5,349 nt of DNA from Vulcanimicrobiota bacterium (GTDB lineage: Bacteria > Vulcanimicrobiota > Vulcanimicrobiia > Vulcanimicrobiales > Vulcanimicrobiaceae), in the NCBI GenBank assembly GCA_019233165.1, contig JAFAMS010000541.1, forward strand, positions 1 through 5,349, given 5' to 3'. A program made the translations under genes and the position numbers. Below are positions 5,072 through 5,349 of the stretch, piece after piece. A model generated the notes under the pieces. The model worked only from the letters and a program-made list of their open reading frames with translations. It was not told the DNA's origin and made no database searches. Position 1 is the stretch's first letter; every line of letters starts with the position of its first letter.

Positions 5072-5349
5072 CTAAGGTTTCGCCCCGGCGAGCCGTTCGG
5101 CGAGCGCGGCGAGCTCGGCCGCCGCCGGGGAGAGACGCGTCCCTGCGAGCGCCCGTTTTGCCCGCTCGGCATGCTCCCGAATCGCTTGCCGGGTCCCCTC
5201 GAATCCGCCGAGCGCTCCGATCTCCTCGATGATCGCGGCGATCGCACGGCGCTCGTCCTCGGGCGCGAGCTTCGCGTCGAAGAACGCGCGCACGCGGGAG
5301 CGGAAGCCCTGGTCTTCCGAGCGGAGTGCGGCGACGAGCGGGATCGTCA
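5072..5349 (-). CDS. polyprenyl diphosphate synthase, C-terminal part only
   Basis: The gene enters from beyond the window; 91 codons and a TAG stop at 5074-5072 are visible. The readable part begins TIPLVAALRSEDQGFRSRV, the end of the family's (K)xTLPLIxAL segment. GALGGFEGTRQAIREHAERA follows, matching the GGIxxTxxxAxxxAxxA pattern of the last helices of long-chain trans-isoprenyl diphosphate synthases (IspB/HepT/SdsA type). The final helix is Ala/Leu-rich and ends AERLAGAKP. These enzymes extend farnesyl or geranylgeranyl diphosphate with isopentenyl diphosphate, usually for a menaquinone or ubiquinone tail. Both catalytic Asp-rich motifs are outside the window, so the chain length and even the presence of an active site cannot be judged. 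A quinone role is inferred from the respiratory neighbours. The tatA start lies 39 nt downstream with no evident terminator between. Confidence 0.85.
   Translation of the reverse strand, partial: TIPLVAALRSEDQGFRSRVRAFFDAKLAPEDERRAIAAIIEEIGALGGFEGTRQAIREHAERAKRALAGTRLSPAAAELAALAERLAGAKP

Noticed and set aside
5072..5293. Stand-alone 73-residue protein starting at the GTG at 5293
   Set aside because: The frame stays open to the window edge and the upstream codons (TIPLVAALRSEDQGFRSR) match the polyprenyl synthase family, so this is the tail of a larger gene.

Overview
The window is a tightly packed minus-strand gene cluster from a GC-rich bacterium (roughly 60% GC or a little above, judged by eye). 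Reading in the direction of transcription, from high to low coordinates, the order is: 3' end of a polyprenyl diphosphate synthase, tatA, tatC, resB/ccs1, ccsA/resC, selO, and the 5' end of a Rieske iron-sulfur protein gene (qcrA-like). Every gene I can support lies on the minus strand. Gaps are 39, 9 and 9 nt, followed by overlaps of 10 and 26 nt and a final gap of about 88 nt. I see no RNA gene, mobile element, CRISPR array, convincing terminator or clear promoter, and no gene-free stretch above 100 nt.

The genes fit one theme, assembly of a respiratory chain. The polyprenyl synthase would supply a quinone side chain. TatA and TatC form a minimal twin-arginine exporter. ResB and CcsA form the System II machinery that carries haem across the membrane and attaches it to c-type apocytochromes. 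The Rieske protein, a classic Tat substrate with a visible SRRQFM signal, belongs to a quinol:cytochrome c oxidoreductase whose remaining subunits are probably just beyond base 1. The exception is SelO, a pseudokinase-fold protein AMPylase linked to redox stress. It sits between ccsA and the Rieske gene and overlaps the 3' end of ccsA.

System II cytochrome c maturation, a single TatA with no TatB in view, and a Rieske protein with a short N-terminal membrane anchor suggest a non-proteobacterial lineage. A deep-branching Terrabacteria-type phylum such as Eremiobacterota/WPS-2 is possible, but this is a low-confidence guess from gene content and base composition.

The points most worth a second look are the selO insertion with its 26-nt overlap, a TatC that appears to lack two of the family's conserved acidic residues (Thr114 and Gln223 at the E. 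coli Glu103 and Asp211 positions), an Ala-rich cytoplasmic insertion in CcsA, and a marked excess of GATC and CGATCG words. I did not find a wholly new system.
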